A DNA stretch of 64,000 nt from Bacteroidales bacterium (GCA_017554335.1 JAFZIO010000032.1:1-64000), one strand, 5' to 3'. Positions 15,516 through 24,756 are shown, numbered from the stretch's first letter. Made by a program: numbers and translations. Notes: generated by a model not told the origin, from the sequence alone.

Positions 15516-18020
15516 TCAGAAATCAAAGCCTATAGAAACATAGAAGCCGGAATCCTGTGCGAAGTTATTGTTTCGCGGAGACCAGGTCCCAAGCATTTTT
15601 ATCGGGCCGATGGGCGTAACATAAGCGAACTCGAGGCCTGCTCCCCATGCCGCAGGTATCAACGATTCCAGGATATTCTCTTTATTGATAATATCGCCGT
15701 ATTTATAATACTCCTGGAAATAGCCTCCGGTTGCGGTCATGTAGAAATTGCCCAGCCTGCCCCTGAGTCCGAGTTGTGCGACTCCCACCAGCGGACCTGC
15801 CTGGTAGACATTGCCGAATCCTATGAACGGAATCTGGCCGTCAATATAGCGGTTTGGAATAGCGCCGCCCACATAGTTCTTGTGCGACAGCGAGAACTTG
15901 GGGTTGTCGGAGTCATAATCGGCCGGCATGAAATTGTTCTCCAGCATGGCCCTGACATGGAGTTCCGGCAGGAGGGCGAATCCGTTGCCGAAGGGTATGA
16001 CTGTATTGAAATTGACGTAGCCGGTAAAAATCGGGGAGAATTCATCCCCGCCGTACTTCATGAAGTCGTAATCCGCGCCGAAGGTCAGTTTCACACCTTT
16101 GGACGGTAAGAAAGAGCGGTCCATGGTATACAAGGTTCCGTTCCCGAAAACACCCAGGAATCCGCCTCTTGTGAGATCCGGATTCAACTTGTAAATGTCG
16201 TACCCGTATTTACTCTTAGAAGAGAGGGAGTAATATCGGTACTGCGCTCCCAGGTTGAAGTCCACCGTCTTCCATTTCAGGTTGGAAAGGTAAAGGCGCT
16301 CGGAATGACCGCTCCAGCTCGCTTCCTCCGTGGCGCCCATTATTTCAGGATAAATGGACGCGGAGACGTTCCTGGCCATTGCATCAAAGTTGATGGTCGG
16401 GAACCAGTCCACGTCCAGGGAAACCTTGCCCCTGACCATCTGGGTACGGCCTAGCTTTGCGTCTATATCAAACTTGATTCCATTGAGCTTATGCGCATTG
16501 AAGCCTACGTTGAACAGGAAACTGGCCCATTCTTCAGTATCGAAGCGTACGCCCATGCCAAGCTGGTGGAGAGGGCCCTTGACACAGTCAAATACCAGCC
16601 TGTAAGGTTCGGAAGACCCAAGTATGCTGTAGCTAACGGTGGAGAAACATCCGGTAGCTTCAATCTTGGACATCACATCTTCCATTATTGCCTTGTCCAC
16701 ATATGAGCCTGCATCTATCTTTATGACCCTGTGCATATACTTGGACTCGGAATTGGTCAGGCCTTTGAACTCGACGGCATATATCTGGACAGGCGTTTTA
16801 CTTATGTCTACTGCCTTCGGAGCATTCAAATAGGGTTTCGCCCCCTTCATCAGCTTCTTCACCTCTGCCAGTTCCTCAGACTTTACCAGGGCCGACTCAT
16901 ATCCGCGGTGAATCATGGTGTCGATGGCTACGGGATTGAAGCTCAACATATTGTAACCGTCAAGGTCCGGCTTGATATAGACATCCGGGGCGCTATTGTT
17001 CTTCGACAAAGATTCGTAGCCCAGCATGGTGATGAACTGGCTTACTATATCCAGCAGATTGTTGATCTGGGAATACGAAGGGGCCTTGTCGGAGAGGCTA
17101 ACGCCTATAATAATATCGCATCCCATGGATTTGGCAAGGTCCACAGGGAAATTGTTCCTTACGCCGCCGTCCACCAAAACCATTCCCTCCGTCCTTACAG
17201 GCTTGAACATACCAGGTATGCTCATGGTGGAGCGCATGGCTGTCTTAAGCGAACCGTAAGACCAGTTCTTGGCCTTTACGCTCACCATGTCCGCCGCCAC
17301 ACAGAAGAAGGGAATCGGCAATTCGTCGAACGACATGTCGTCCTGATACCCCACGGAATAGCTGGAGAGCATATTGTTTACGTTAAAACCGTAAACGTAG
17401 CCGGAAGGCAGCGAGGTCATAAGGGAGTTGCGTCCGAACTCGCGCTTTTCGTTAGGGTCGCCATAACGGACCTGCTCGTCAATCCTGGTCTGGAAATCCT
17501 TGTCCGAATAATGGAATGGAACGGAAAGAAGGTAAGTCTCCTTGTAAAGCTTCTGCTGAAGGGAGTAATACGAGCGGTCTATCCTGTCGGTTAGCATCAC
17601 GGACCAGTCCTGATTGCGGAAAAGTGAATCCATGAACTCCGGGCTGTAGCCCAAGGCGGCGAAACCTCCGACAAGTCCTCCGATACTGGTGCCGAATATT
17701 GCATCGACGGGAATCTCCTGTTCCTCAAGATACTTGAGCACGCCCACGTGTGCCGCCCCTTTGGCGCCGCCTCCGCTGAGCACAAGGCCCACGGTCGGAC
17801 GGTGCTGCTCCTTATGTATCTTGTCCATATGGGCACGCATCTTGACGATGATGGCCGCGTCGGCTTCCGGGCTCGTGCTTTCTACCGCAAGTCCGTTGGC
17901 GTGGTTCTGGGCCAGCGCCGGCAAAGTCAGGACGGCGACAGCTATTGCTGCGACCGCTGTCCGGCAAGCATTCCGCAGGCTGCAAGAATGTCCTCGCCTC
18001 TGGAGGCTCTTATCGTACAT
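15516..18020 (-). CDS. Patatin-like phospholipase with outer-membrane barrel (PlpD-like)
   Basis: 834 residues. The signal peptide is at about 18-38 (TAVAAIAVAVLTLPALAQ). The patatin domain, 75-300, has the oxyanion motif LSGGGAKG, nucleophile Ser112 in GTSIGG and Asp283 in VDGGVRNNFP. Residues about 400-480 resemble one POTRA domain (QIYAVEFKGLTN) and 480-834 a surface-antigen/BamA-type beta-barrel ending in FYVSIGFDF, with a C-terminal Phe as in outer-membrane proteins. It is thus a self-translocated (type Vd-like) or outer-membrane lipase. The start at 18020 overlaps rlmN by 79 nt in another frame; no later ATG or GTG would keep the signal peptide. Confidence 0.88.
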   Translation of the reverse strand: MYDKSLQRRGHSCSLRNACRTAVAAIAVAVLTLPALAQNHANGLAVESTSPEADAAIIVKMRAHMDKIHKEQHRPTVGLVLSGGGAKGAAHVGVLKYLEEQEIPVDAIFGTSIGGLVGGFAALGYSPEFMDSLFRNQDWSVMLTDRIDRSYYSLQQKLYKETYLLSVPFHYSDKDFQTRIDEQVRYGDPNEKREFGRNSLMTSLPSGYVYGFNVNNMLSSYSVGYQDDMSFDELPIPFFCVAADMVSVKAKNWSYGSLKTAMRSTMSIPGMFKPVRTEGMVLVDGGVRNNFPVDLAKSMGCDIIIGVSLSDKAPSYSQINNLLDIVSQFITMLGYESLSKNNSAPDVYIKPDLDGYNMLSFNPVAIDTMIHRGYESALVKSEELAEVKKLMKGAKPYLNAPKAVDISKTPVQIYAVEFKGLTNSESKYMHRVIKIDAGSYVDKAIMEDVMSKIEATGCFSTVSYSILGSSEPYRLVFDCVKGPLHQLGMGVRFDTEEWASFLFNVGFNAHKLNGIKFDIDAKLGRTQMVRGKVSLDVDWFPTINFDAMARNVSASIYPEIMGATEEASWSGHSERLYLSNLKWKTVDFNLGAQYRYYSLSSKSKYGYDIYKLNPDLTRGGFLGVFGNGTLYTMDRSFLPSKGVKLTFGADYDFMKYGGDEFSPIFTGYVNFNTVIPFGNGFALLPELHVRAMLENNFMPADYDSDNPKFSLSHKNYVGGAIPNRYIDGQIPFIGFGNVYQAGPLVGVAQLGLRGRLGNFYMTATGGYFQEYYKYGDIINKENILESLIPAAWGAGLEFAYVTPIGPIKMLGTWSPRNNNFAQDSGFYVSIGFDF

Positions 18021-18961
18021 ACCAATCCGTGTTTATTAAGTCTGTCCCTGAATTCTTCCATCCTTACGGCCGGGGCACAATCGTAAGGGAAATCCGGTAT
18101 CTTGTGGAAGCGGATGAGATTGACCCGGCACTCCAGCCCGCCAAGCAGGCGTATGAGCGCATCCGCATGCCGTTTGTCGTCGTTCCAACCGGCGAACATG
18201 GTGTACTCGAAACTCACCCTCCGCTGGCCGGAGAAGTCGTACTGCCTGAGCAGGGCGACCACGTCTTCCAGCGGCCACGCCTTCTGCACCGGCATCATCT
18301 CCAGCCGCTCGTCCGGGAAGGGGTTGTGAAGACTGATCGCCAGATGGCAGCGGTGCTCGTCCAGGAAGCGTTTCAGCACCGGCAGTACGCCGATGGTGCT
18401 GAGCGTGATACGCTTGGGGCTCCAGCCGAAGCCTTTCCCGTCGGTAAGGATATCAATGGCCCTGGATACGGCGTCATAATTGTCCAGCGGCTCTCCCATG
18501 CCCATGAATACCGCATTCGTAAGCTCTCCCGCTTCAGGGATGCTGATGAACTGGTTGAGTATGTCGGCGGCATCAAGATTGCCGTGCCAGCCCTGGCGTC
18601 CGGTCATGCAGAAACGGCAGCCCATTTTGCAGCCGGCCTGGGAGCTTACGCAAAGGGTCTTTCTGTCCTCATCAGGTATTAATACCGCCTCCACCGCCTC
18701 GTTCTCCCCCACTTTGAAGAGGTACTTGACGGTACCGTCGGAGGAGCGGGCGGAGCCTATGGGAGCGGATGTTCCCAGATCGTATTTCTCTTGCAGACGG
18801 GCCTTGGAATCCTTGGAAATATTGCTCATTCCGGACCAGTCGGAAACCCTTTTGACATACAGCCATTCGGCAAGCTGACGACCTACAAAAGGCTTCAGCC
18901 CGCAGTCTACGGCCAGGGCGGAAAGCTCGTCCGGATTTTTTCCGAGCAACTTTGTTTTCAC
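17942..18961 (-). CDS. rlmN: Dual-specificity rRNA/tRNA adenine-C2 methyltransferase
   Basis: 339 residues. A radical-SAM enzyme that methylates C2 of A2503 in 23S rRNA and A37 in tRNAs. The [4Fe-4S] cysteines are Cys111, Cys115 and Cys118 (CKMGCRFC), followed by the conserved MTGRQGW. GMGEPLDNYD binds SAM, and the methyl-carrying Cys near the end is in RGEDILAACGML. The start is GTG at 18961: the only in-frame candidate that fits the promoter TATTTTTG (18966-18973), 4 nt upstream. First gene of a six-gene operon. The C-terminus, with the catalytic Cys codon, lies inside the overlap with the patatin gene. Confidence 0.95.
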   Translation of the reverse strand: MKTKLLGKNPDELSALAVDCGLKPFVGRQLAEWLYVKRVSDWSGMSNISKDSKARLQEKYDLGTSAPIGSARSSDGTVKYLFKVGENEAVEAVLIPDEDRKTLCVSSQAGCKMGCRFCMTGRQGWHGNLDAADILNQFISIPEAGELTNAVFMGMGEPLDNYDAVSRAIDILTDGKGFGWSPKRITLSTIGVLPVLKRFLDEHRCHLAISLHNPFPDERLEMMPVQKAWPLEDVVALLRQYDFSGQRRVSFEYTMFAGWNDDKRHADALIRLLGGLECRVNLIRFHKIPDFPYDCAPAVRMEEFRDRLNKHGLVCTIRASRGEDILAACGMLAGQRSQQ

Positions 18962-18965
18962 AATA

Positions 18966-18973
18966 CAAAAATA
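18966..18973 (-). promoter_or_regulatory. -7 promoter box of the rlmN operon, 4 nt from a GTG start
   Basis: TATTTTTG on the minus strand, then TATT, then GTG. It decides the rlmN start and predicts a leaderless mRNA beginning with GTG. Confidence 0.6.
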
Positions 18974-18986
18974 ACGAATTTTCTCT

Positions 18987-18994
18987 TATATTTG
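18987..18994 (+). promoter_or_regulatory. -7 promoter box of recA
   Basis: TATATTTG on the plus strand, about 27 nt upstream of the recA ATG. It lies 13 bp from the divergent rlmN promoter box. Confidence 0.6.
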
Positions 18995-19021
18995 TAAACC
19001 TAACTTTTAAAACCACACGTT

Positions 19022-20050
19022 ATGGCTAAAGAAATTGAAACACAAGCCCCTGAAACCAATGCCGCGAAACTCAAAGCATTGCAGGCCACGATCGACAAGA
19101 TCGAGAAGGATTTCGGGAAAGGAACGATTATGAAGCTGGGAGATCAGCCACAATGGGATGTCCAGGTGATACCGAGCGGCTCTGTCGCACTGGATCACGC
19201 ACTTGGCATTGGTGGTTACCCCCGGGGACGCATCATCGAAATCTACGGACCCGAATCGAGCGGCAAGACTACTCTTGCCATTCACGCTATCGCAGAAGCC
19301 CAGAAGCAGGGCGGAATAGCCGCTATGATCGACGCTGAGCATGCGTTCGACCGCAGCTACGCCCAGGCCCTCGGCGTCAATCTGGAGACCCTGCTTATCA
19401 GCCAGCCGGACAACGGCGAGCAGGCCCTCGAGATTGCAGACAACCTTATCCGTTCCGGAGCCATCGACATAGTCGTAATCGACTCTGTAGCGGCACTTAC
19501 CCCCAAGGCGGAGATTGAAGGAGAAATGGGAGACAACAAGGTAGGCCTCCAGGCCCGCCTGATGAGCCAGGCTCTCCGCAAACTCACCGCCAACATCTCC
19601 AAGACCAACACCTGCTGCATCTTCATCAACCAGCTGCGCGAGAAGATAGGCATCATGTTCGGCAACCCTGAGACCACCACCGGAGGCAACGCCCTCAAGT
19701 TCTACGCTTCAGTGCGCATCGACGTACGCCGCACCACCCAGCTCAAGGATGGTGACGAGGCCACCGGCAACCGCACCCGCGTGAAGGTCGTGAAGAACAA
19801 GATGGCCCCGCCTTTCAAGAAGTGCGAGTTCGACATCGTCTACGGCGAGGGCATAAGCCACGTAGCCGAGATTGCAGACCTGGCCATTGAGTTCGACATC
19901 ATCCACAAGAGCGGCTCATGGTTCAGCTACAACGGCGAGAAACTGGCCCAGGGCCTGGCGTCCGTGAAGCAGCTCCTCAAGGACAACCCCGAGTTGTGCG
20001 ACGAGATTGAAGCTCTGGTCCGGGAAGCCCTGGCACAGGTTAAAGACTAA
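19022..20050 (+). CDS. recA: Recombinase RecA
   Basis: 342 residues. ATP-dependent strand exchange protein for homologous recombination and SOS induction. The Walker A motif GPESSGKT is at 76-83, the Walker B region is VVIDSVAAL, and the L2 DNA-binding loop includes [21 protein letters not shown] short acidic tail follows the core. It is preceded by its own promoter and followed by an intrinsic terminator, so it is monocistronic. The recX gene that modulates it is in the divergent operon. Confidence 0.98.
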   Translation: MAKEIETQAPETNAAKLKALQATIDKIEKDFGKGTIMKLGDQPQWDVQVIPSGSVALDHALGIGGYPRGRIIEIYGPESSGKTTLAIHAIAEAQKQGGIAAMIDAEHAFDRSYAQALGVNLETLLISQPDNGEQALEIADNLIRSGAIDIVVIDSVAALTPKAEIEGEMGDNKVGLQARLMSQALRKLTANISKTNTCCIFINQLREKIGIMFGNPETTTGGNALKFYASVRIDVRRTTQLKDGDEATGNRTRVKVVKNKMAPPFKKCEFDIVYGEGISHVAEIADLAIEFDIIHKSGSWFSYNGEKLAQGLASVKQLLKDNPELCDEIEALVREALAQVKD

Positions 20051-20054
20051 AAAA

Positions 20055-20082
20055 ACGGCGGCCTTTGCAGGTCGCCGTTTTT
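20055..20082. terminator. Bidirectional terminator between recA and the ferredoxin gene
   Basis: Stem of 9 pairs (ACGGCGGCC / GGTCGCCGT, one G-T) with loop TTTGCA. An A-run lies on the left and a T-run on the right, so it works for both convergent genes. Confidence 0.85.
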
Positions 20083-20098
20083 ATCGTTGATGCATTTC

Positions 20099-20272
20099 TT
20101 ATTCACCGGGGGTGATTGCGCCCATGGGGCAAGCATCGGCACAAGTGCCGCAGTCGATGCACACGTTAGGATCGATGGTGTAAACATCACCTTCCTTAAT
20201 TGCACCGGTAGGGCATTCACCCTGGCAGGTGCCACAAGCAACGCAGGTATCTGCAGAAATTTTGTAAGCCAT
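20099..20272 (-). CDS. 2[4Fe-4S] ferredoxin
   Basis: 57 residues. Two canonical clusters, CVACGTCQGECP (10-21) and CIDCGTCADACP (38-49), each CxxCxxCxxxCP. This is a small bacterial-type ferredoxin that carries low-potential electrons to enzymes such as pyruvate:ferredoxin oxidoreductase, typical of anaerobes. The start ATG at 20272 gives the usual MAYKI opening; a longer frame upstream runs into the leader. The promoter box TAAATTTGC is at 20296-20304. Confidence 0.95.
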   Translation of the reverse strand: MAYKISADTCVACGTCQGECPTGAIKEGDVYTIDPNVCIDCGTCADACPMGAITPGE

Positions 20273-20295
20273 AATTAAGTGTTTTGTTAGTGACC

Positions 20296-20304
20296 GCAAA
20301 TTTA
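20296..20304 (-). promoter_or_regulatory. -7 promoter box of the ferredoxin gene
   Basis: TAAATTTGC on the minus strand, 23 nt upstream of the ATG. Confidence 0.6.
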
Positions 20305-20348
20305 CGGTATTGTATTTGAATAATCAATACCAAGAATGATTTTTTGCA

Positions 20349-20357
20349 TATATTTGC
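20349..20357 (+). promoter_or_regulatory. -7 promoter box of the DUF1573 gene, 4 nt from ATG
   Basis: TATATTTGC, then AGCC, then ATG at 20362. Decides the start (MKRIAL) over the upstream ATG at 20344-20349, which lies in the promoter. Confidence 0.65.
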
Positions 20358-20361
20358 AGCC

Positions 20362-20760
20362 ATGAAACGCATAGCACTCATACTTGTTTTTTCGCTCTCA
20401 GCCCTCATAGCCGCCGCCCAGAAGGACTTCGGCGGAACGGTCCGCTTCGACGCCACTTCTTACGACTTCGGTAAAGTGGACATCAAGGACGGAGCCGTAA
20501 GCTGCAGCTTCAAGGTGACCAACATAGGCAAGGACGTACTCAACATCTACGTAGTAACCAGCAGCTGCAGCTGCACGTCTGCCAAGTGGACCCGCGAAGA
20601 CATCGCCCCCGGAGCCAGCGGCACCATAGACGTGACCTATGCAAACGACGAAGGGCCTTATCCTTTCGATAAAGCCCTTACAGTCTATCTATCGAATCTG
20701 GAAAAACCAGTTATCCTTCACGTAAAAGGTACAGCCTACAGCGGCCGTAAAAAGAAGTAA
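20362..20760 (+). CDS. DUF1573 secreted Ig-like protein
   Basis: 132 residues: a signal peptide (cleavage near AAAQ19) followed by one DUF1573 immunoglobulin-like domain (ATSYDFGKVDIKDGAVSCSF, FKVTNIGKDVL, SSCSCTSAKW, IAPGASGTIDVTY). The CSC motif is typical. The family is abundant and secreted in Bacteroidota, with no proven biochemical role. The Lys-rich tail GRKKK ends right before a family A intergenic element that separates it from the convergent M16 gene. Confidence 0.85.
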   Translation: MKRIALILVFSLSALIAAAQKDFGGTVRFDATSYDFGKVDIKDGAVSCSFKVTNIGKDVLNIYVVTSSCSCTSAKWTREDIAPGASGTIDVTYANDEGPYPFDKALTVYLSNLEKPVILHVKGTAYSGRKKK

Positions 20761-20765
20761 CGGTA

Positions 20766-20861
20766 GCCGCAGTGCCTGTATTTTTACGGGGCCTTTGGCT
20801 CCCGAAAAGGGAGGGGACCCGCTTGCGGGGAGGCGCCCCGTAAAATTACAGGCACTGCGGC
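20766..20861. repeat. Family A structured intergenic element, copy 2
   Basis: The clearest copy. 27-nt arms at 20766-20792 and 20835-20861 pair with a single mismatch (left arm begins GCCGCAGTGCCTGTA). The core has two hairpins: CTCCC-gaaaa-GGGAG and CCCG-cttg-CGGG. The whole would fold as a three-way junction in RNA or single-stranded DNA. It fills the gap between two convergent stop codons. Confidence 0.75.
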
Positions 20862-20869
20862 ATCAAACG

Positions 20870-23686
20870 TTATTCGCGCTCGGCTGTTTTGTCCGGGCTC
20901 ATCACGACCTCGCCGAAGTTTCCGGAGTTCATGATTTTTGCCACGGCGTCGCGGATACCCTCAGCAGTGAGGGCGTTCACAGCAGCCTCATATTCAGCAT
21001 CGTAATCTATATTGCCGAAGCGATACCAGTAATTCACTACATCCATCCAGTAGCTGTTCTGGATACGCTTCTCGGGAACGTTCTTCTTGAAGTTCTCCGT
21101 CACGCGGGTCATCTGCTCTGCGGTAGGACCCTCGGTCGCAAGCTTGTTGAGACCTGCGGTAGCAAGCTCGCGCAGCTTGTCTGCAGAGCTGGGGTTGGTG
21201 TCGAAGTACACCTGAGCCAGAGCACGCTCCACAGGATACTTGACGATGGAGATAGCGGCGGAAGCACCATAGGTACCACCCTCTTCCTCACGCAGGGTCT
21301 CGGTATAAATCATATCGAGAATATACTCTGCAGCGGCAAGATTAACCTTCTCGGCAACACTGTAATTCACATCGTAGCTGGAGTAGAACTGGAAAACTGT
21401 AGACTTGGGAGTCTGCATATCGACCTTGAACTCGTTGAGCACGCGGCCGGCAGGAATACGCTGTCCGTCATCGACCCAGTTGTATGCCTTCTTACCCTTG
21501 GGCAGTGAACCGATGTACTTCTCCACCAGCGGCTTAAGGGTCTCAGCATCAACGTTGCCTACAATATAGACAACGGTACCTGCAGCGTCCTTGAAGAGCT
21601 TGCGGTAGTTGCGTTCAACGACCTTCACGTCGGCCTGCTCGAGCACCTTCTCGTCGATGACGACGGAACGGGGGTTGCCTCCGGATACGGTACGCTGGAG
21701 CTCCTGCTGGAACTTGAAGTTAGGAGTATTGACCATATTGGGCAGTATGGCAGCAATCTGCTGCTTGCCAACGTTGTACTCGTCGGCATCGAAACGCATG
21801 TCCGTAAAGTACAGATAGAAAAGCTGAAGAGTGGTTTCCAGATCCTTGGGCTGGCAGGCTCCGGAGATACCGTGGGTAAGGTTCTCGAAGTAAGGAGTCA
21901 CGCTCAGCTGCTTGCCGGCCAGCATCTTGGAAACGGTAGTAGAAGGATACTTGGAAACGCCGCCGTTGCTCATGAAGAGGCTCCAGACGTTACTCTCGAA
22001 GGACGAAAGGTCTTCGGTAGGAACAAGGGACAAACCGCCGTCCTTGACAAGGCGGATAATCACCTGATCCTTCTTGTAGTCGGTAGGCAGGAAAGCAACC
22101 TTCACACCGTTGGCAAGAGTCCACTCGGTAAAGCCCTTCACTAACTCACGGCTCTTCTTCACCTTGCTGCCCTTGAGCTTTGCAGGATCTACAAATTCGC
22201 TTGCAATCTCTTCCTCTGCATTGGCTGCGATCTCGGAAGCCTTAACCTTGTTGATAACCTCGAGCAACTGAGCTTCGGTCGGATTCACAAGACCCTCCTT
22301 CTGAGGACCGTTGTAAATAACCACCATATTATCGTCGGTGATGATCTGGGCGACAGTCTGGTTGTAAACCTGGTTGGGAACCATCTGCAGAAGCTGTTTT
22401 ACGAGCTGCGCTGCAACTGAAGGCTCCATAAAAGGCTTGTTGTAGAAGAAGTTCTGGAGAAGAGGTCGAATGAATTCTGCATTCTTACGGGTATCTGCAC
22501 CTTCCGCGGCCTTCTCATAGCTGCTTATGATTTCATCTTTGGCACGCTGCAGCTCACTGTCGGTAAAGCCATGACGCTTCATCTTTTCGATTTCTGTGTA
22601 GAAAGCCTCCAGAGCGGTAAGAGCCTCGCCTTCCTTGAAAGAAACGTCACCGTAAATCACGTCGCAGGTCTCGGTCATCTGTGTATCGCCGAGAGCACCT
22701 CCGAGGAAAGGAGCATCGGGTTTGGATGAGATATCCTGCAGGCGCTCGTTCATTACGGAAGAGATGACACCCTTGATAAGATTGGTCAGGACGGCTACGT
22801 CTGTATTGTTATATTCCACAGGCAGAGGATCGCTCTTCCAGATAAGCTCTATCTCGCTGTTGGGCTGCTCGGGATCGGTAGCGATACCGATGATGGGCTC
22901 CTTGTTGTCGGGGATCTTGATAACGTCCTTGGCCTTGGGATCTACCGGTGCAGGTATGTCGGCGAACAAAGCCTTGATTTTAGCTTCGATCTTGTCGACA
23001 TCGATATCACCCACTACAATAAGAGCCTGATTGTCAGGACGATACCAAGTCTCGTAGAAATTCACAAGGCTTTCGCGCTTGAAGGTTTCCAGGTTCTCCT
23101 GACTGCCGATAATAGAGCAGTCTGCATACTTGGAACCCTTATACATGTACTGCCTGTCCTGCTCGTAGATACGCCACTGGGCGTTGCGGCGGGTACGGCG
23201 CTCCTCGAGGATGACTCCCCTCTCGGCGTCAATCTCTTCCTGCTCGTTAAGCACGAAATGGGAATAATCGTGCATCACAAGAAGGCAGGTATCCACAATA
23301 CCCTCGCGCGTCACAGGCATATTGTTGAGCATGTACTGGGTAACCTCAACACCGGTGGAGGCGTTGATGTTGCGGCCGAACTCGGCGCCAATGCTCTGCA
23401 GATACTCAAGCATCTGCTTGCCGGGGAGGTTCTTGAGGCCGTTGAAGCACATATGCTCAAGGAAGTGGGCCAGACCGTCCTGGTCCGGTGTCTCCTGGAT
23501 AGCGCCCACATGTGTGGCGAGATAGAACTCGGCACGCTGTGCGGGTTTGTCGTTGTGCCGGATGTAGTAGGTCATGCCATTATCAAGCTTGCCAACCTTT
23601 ACGGCGGAGTCATTGGGAAGCGGAGTCTGTGCGCTTGCCATTACTGCAGCAAATGCTGCTGCAAAGAAAATCAAAACTTTCTTCAT
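20870..23686 (-). CDS. M16-family zinc metallopeptidase (pitrilysin type, secreted)
   Basis: 938 residues with a signal peptide ending in MASAQ (20). Four M16 modules are expected at this length. The active module is the first: inverted zinc motif His74-x-x-Glu77-His78 in AHFLEHMCFNG, with the distal Glu in EQEEIDAERGVILEE. Further features are TGVEVTQYMLN and, in the third and fourth modules, GGLSLVPTEDL and YGASAAISIVKYP, without a second zinc motif. It probably degrades peptides in the periplasm. Single gene with its own promoter. Confidence 0.92.
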   Translation of the reverse strand: MKKVLIFFAAAFAAVMASAQTPLPNDSAVKVGKLDNGMTYYIRHNDKPAQRAEFYLATHVGAIQETPDQDGLAHFLEHMCFNGLKNLPGKQMLEYLQSIGAEFGRNINASTGVEVTQYMLNNMPVTREGIVDTCLLVMHDYSHFVLNEQEEIDAERGVILEERRTRRNAQWRIYEQDRQYMYKGSKYADCSIIGSQENLETFKRESLVNFYETWYRPDNQALIVVGDIDVDKIEAKIKALFADIPAPVDPKAKDVIKIPDNKEPIIGIATDPEQPNSEIELIWKSDPLPVEYNNTDVAVLTNLIKGVISSVMNERLQDISSKPDAPFLGGALGDTQMTETCDVIYGDVSFKEGEALTALEAFYTEIEKMKRHGFTDSELQRAKDEIISSYEKAAEGADTRKNAEFIRPLLQNFFYNKPFMEPSVAAQLVKQLLQMVPNQVYNQTVAQIITDDNMVVIYNGPQKEGLVNPTEAQLLEVINKVKASEIAANAEEEIASEFVDPAKLKGSKVKKSRELVKGFTEWTLANGVKVAFLPTDYKKDQVIIRLVKDGGLSLVPTEDLSSFESNVWSLFMSNGGVSKYPSTTVSKMLAGKQLSVTPYFENLTHGISGACQPKDLETTLQLFYLYFTDMRFDADEYNVGKQQIAAILPNMVNTPNFKFQQELQRTVSGGNPRSVVIDEKVLEQADVKVVERNYRKLFKDAAGTVVYIVGNVDAETLKPLVEKYIGSLPKGKKAYNWVDDGQRIPAGRVLNEFKVDMQTPKSTVFQFYSSYDVNYSVAEKVNLAAAEYILDMIYTETLREEEGGTYGASAAISIVKYPVERALAQVYFDTNPSSADKLRELATAGLNKLATEGPTAEQMTRVTENFKKNVPEKRIQNSYWMDVVNYWYRFGNIDYDAEYEAAVNALTAEGIRDAVAKIMNSGNFGEVVMSPDKTAERE

Positions 23687-23708
23687 ATTGTTTTTCGTTA
23701 AGGTTTTT

Positions 23709-23717
23709 GCAAATATA
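23709..23717 (-). promoter_or_regulatory. -7 promoter box of the M16 peptidase gene
   Basis: TATATTTGC on the minus strand, 22 nt upstream of the ATG at 23686. Confidence 0.6.
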
Positions 23718-23742
23718 ATAATTATTTATTGAAATACAATAA

Positions 23743-24756
23743 TTAAATTTTATTATTCAATGCCGCCTGAAAAGCCCTTGCATTTCGGCCATGGGCCTCG
23801 GCAGTCTTGGCAAACACGTGTGTGCCGTCCAGATTCTTGCTGGCACAGAAGAACAGGTTGCCCCCGCCGTAGTCAGGGTTAAGCACCGCATCCAGATACT
23901 CCTTGTCCGGAACGCAAATGGGGCCGGGAGGCAAACCGGGATACTTATATGTATTATAAGGTGAATCGAATTCAAGATGACGGTAGAGTATGCGCTTGAG
24001 CTCATAATCGTAGCAGTAAGCTACGGTCGGATCGGCCTGGAGCAGCATTCCCCTGTTCAGCCGGTTGATATACACGCCGGCAATCTTCGGCAGCTCGGGC
24101 TTGTAATTGGACTCCCCTTTCACTATGGAGGCGAGCACTACCGCCTCTTTGCGGGAAAGCCCCACCCTGGCCGCCTTCACCAGGTTATCGTCCGTCCAGT
24201 ATGCGTCAGAGGCCTTTTTGCACCGGTCGAGGACATCGCTCAACGATGCTGTCCAGTATATATCATAGCTGGCGGGAAAGAAAGCGGCGAATACATTATC
24301 CGGCGTCACCCCGTAAGCGGCCAGCAGCTTTTCATCGTCCAAGGCCCTGATGACGGAAAGGGAATCCATCTGCAGCTGGTGCGATATTTTGCGGGCGATT
24401 TCCTTTTTGGTCCTGAGGGAACCTGCAAGCGTAAGGCGTACTGGCGCCTGCCAGCCGTTATTGAGCATGCGGGCCACATATACGCTGGTGCATGATGAAC
24501 CTATGAGGTAGTGCCCCGGTTTGATGAATGAGGCCACTTCCTTCTGCGCAAACACCTTGCGCAGACGTTTCTCGCTGAGTATTGTAAGCTGCGTCTTGAG
24601 GCTTTCTATAACCTCGTCAGGGCCGTCGCCCTCATCCACGAAAAGTTCCGCGTTCCCGTAGAAATTGGGCAGCCTGTTATCCCTCAACCAGTTGTAGGCG
24701 ACGAACGCAGCTATTGCCAGCAGAAGGACTACCAGAAGCTTTGCAATAGTCTTCAT
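23743..24756 (-). CDS. mltG: Endolytic murein transglycosylase MltG
   Basis: 337 residues. One N-terminal transmembrane helix (5-22) anchors a periplasmic YceG domain that cuts nascent glycan strands and sets their length. Family motifs: VVLASIVKGESNYKPELPKI, INRLNRGMLLQADPTVAY, SPYNTYKYPGLPPGPI and NPDYGGGNLFFCA. The usual catalytic block IVEKE reads IVKGE here: the first Glu is Lys, the second is kept. A LysM-like segment is at 35-100. Overlaps the glucosaminidase stop (ATGA); last gene of the rpsA operon. Confidence 0.92.
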   Translation of the reverse strand: MKTIAKLLVVLLLAIAAFVAYNWLRDNRLPNFYGNAELFVDEGDGPDEVIESLKTQLTILSEKRLRKVFAQKEVASFIKPGHYLIGSSCTSVYVARMLNNGWQAPVRLTLAGSLRTKKEIARKISHQLQMDSLSVIRALDDEKLLAAYGVTPDNVFAAFFPASYDIYWTASLSDVLDRCKKASDAYWTDDNLVKAARVGLSRKEAVVLASIVKGESNYKPELPKIAGVYINRLNRGMLLQADPTVAYCYDYELKRILYRHLEFDSPYNTYKYPGLPPGPICVPDKEYLDAVLNPDYGGGNLFFCASKNLDGTHVFAKTAEAHGRNARAFQAALNNKI

